A DNA stretch of 7,031 bases from Bacillota bacterium (lineage in GTDB: Bacteria > Bacillota > Clostridia > Christensenellales > Aristaeellaceae), in assembly GCA_023421395.1 (NCBI GenBank), contig JAEZTL010000042.1:1-7031 (forward strand), read 5' to 3'. The notes beneath the pieces were generated by a model. The model did no database searches and was not told the origin of the DNA. It saw only the letters and a list, made by a program, of their open reading frames with translations. Positions within the stretch are counted from its first letter, which is position 1. The number at the start of each line of letters is the position of its first letter. Both the position numbers and the translations under genes were made by a program. Shown here in pieces: positions 6,330 through 7,031 of the stretch.

Positions 6330-6355
6330 GAACAGCCTATCGGTTTGGACTGTTC
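6330..6355. repeat. inverted repeat upstream of ppk2, candidate regulator site
   Basis: GAACAG (6330-6335) and CTGTTC (6350-6355) are perfect inverted copies separated by 14 nt. Two more C-G pairs can form inside if one A is bulged. No T run follows, so it is a poor terminator for tetR. Its centre is about 42 bp upstream of the start predicted from TATAAT at 6373-6378, a position used by activators that overlap the -35 region. Two copies of TATCGGTT (6319-6326, 6338-6345) lie in the same stretch. Confidence 0.35.
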
Positions 6356-6372
6356 TAGATGGCAGCCTACGC

Positions 6373-6378
6373 TATAAT
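6373..6378 (+). promoter_or_regulatory. -10 element of the ppk2 promoter
   Basis: A perfect TATAAT, placing the start site near 6385 and giving a leader of about 49 nt. At the correct distance (16-18 nt) no hexamer resembles TTGACA. The nearest, TGGACT at 6346-6351, is 21 nt away. A strong -10 with a poor -35 is compatible with an activated promoter, but that is not shown by the sequence alone. Confidence 0.6.
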
Positions 6379-6433
6379 GGGGCAAACGGCATCCGGCGCC
6401 GCACGAGCGGACAAAGGCGAAAGAGGTGAAAAC

Positions 6434-7031
6434 ATGTTCAAAAAATTCATCGTTGAATCCCAAAGCGAGGTAAGCGCTGCGGATTTTGACCCGGAGGATA
6501 CGCTAAGCCTCTCCAAGGATGGCATTGCAGCGGACTATGAGCGGCTGCAGCACCAGTTCGTCGAACTTCAGGAGGCGCTCTACGCGTCGAAAAAATACGC
6601 GCTTCTGATCGTGCTGCAGGGGATGGATTGCAGCGGAAAAGACGGCGCGGTCAAAAAGGCGCTCTCGGAAATCAATCCCAACGGCTTCTATGTGGAGGCG
6701 TTCAAGGAACCTACGCCCGTCGAGTTGGGGCATGACTACCTGTGGCGCGTGCATCAAAAAACGCCGCGCCGGGGCGATATCGCCGTATTCAACCGCTCCT
6801 ATTATGAGGACGTGCTGGTGACCCGCGTACACGGCCTGATTGACGATGGGACCGCTCGCCGCCGGTTCGAAGAGATCCGCGACTTTGAAAAATATCTGAC
6901 CAGCAACGGCACGGTCGTTCTCAAATTCTTCTTGCACATCTCCAAGGATTTCCAAAAGGAGAAACTGAAGGAGCGGCTGGAAAACCCGGAGAAGAACTGG
7001 AAGTTCTCCGAATCGGATTTGAAAGAGCGCA
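6434..7031 (+). CDS. ppk2: PPK2-family polyphosphate:nucleotide phosphotransferase (3' end outside window)
   Basis: The first 199 codons of a polyphosphate kinase 2-type enzyme, which transfers phosphate between polyphosphate and nucleoside mono- or diphosphates in the cytoplasm. A Walker A-like loop GMDCSGKDG lies at 63-71, and the Walker B region VFNRSYYEDVLVTRVH at 118-133 is the family hallmark. The lid arginines and NPEKNWKFSESDLKER at 184-199 are also typical. The VFNRSYYEDVLVTRVH wording most resembles the AMP/ADP-phosphorylating (class III-like) group, but the class is only a suggestion. PPK2 proteins are usually about 230-300 residues, so some 30-100 residues are missing beyond the window edge. 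The ATG follows AGAGGTGA (6423-6430) with a short gap. The gene has its own promoter and is not co-transcribed with tetR in an obvious way. Confidence 0.92.
   Translation, partial: MFKKFIVESQSEVSAADFDPEDTLSLSKDGIAADYERLQHQFVELQEALYASKKYALLIVLQGMDCSGKDGAVKKALSEINPNGFYVEAFKEPTPVELGHDYLWRVHQKTPRRGDIAVFNRSYYEDVLVTRVHGLIDDGTARRRFEEIRDFEKYLTSNGTVVLKFFLHISKDFQKEKLKERLENPEKNWKFSESDLKER

Overview
The window is GC-rich (roughly 60% by eye) and looks chromosomal. Purine-rich Shine-Dalgarno sites, sigma-A-type promoters with extended -10 elements, and a two-permease phosphonate-type ABC transporter next to a nucleotidase suggest a GC-rich Firmicute, probably a clostridial lineage. This placement is inference from style and gene content. 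No rRNA, tRNA, CRISPR array or mobile element was seen.

Region 1 (1-4240, + strand) is an operon. A GC-only palindromic stretch (6-42) is followed by a good promoter (62-90) and a leader of about 78 nt. Next come a phosphonate-type ABC ATPase (PhnC) joined in frame to a permease (PhnE) in one 560-codon ORF, a second PhnE permease, and a cytoplasmic bifunctional 5'-nucleotidase/2',3'-cyclic phosphodiesterase-type metallophosphatase. A strong intrinsic terminator (4206-4238) closes the operon. No PhnD-type binding protein and no C-P lyase or phosphonatase gene is in view. The simplest reading is import of a phosphonate, phosphite or small phosphate ester coupled to intracellular phosphate release.

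Region 2 (4333-6300) is a divergent pair. A family-1 (MGT/UGT-like) glycosyltransferase lies on the - strand and a TetR-type regulator on the + strand. They share a 117-126 bp intergenic region whose 14-bp perfect palindrome overlaps the -35 of the tetR promoter. This is a typical local-repressor layout, so the regulator probably controls itself and the glycosyltransferase. The glycosyltransferase carries a fresh-looking perfect 18-bp tandem duplication inside its coding sequence.

Region 3 (6301-7031) holds a promoter with a perfect TATAAT, an upstream inverted repeat, and the first 199 codons of a PPK2-family polyphosphate:nucleotide phosphotransferase that runs off the window. With region 1 it gives the window a loose phosphate-economy theme.

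The most interesting point is the phnC-phnE join. At the fusion point the DNA still carries a Shine-Dalgarno, a TGATG stop/start overlap in the neighbouring frame and an A4G5 run. One base fewer would restore two separate, translationally coupled genes. The same 9-mer GGCTGATGG forms the real gene overlap at the downstream permease/nucleotidase junction.
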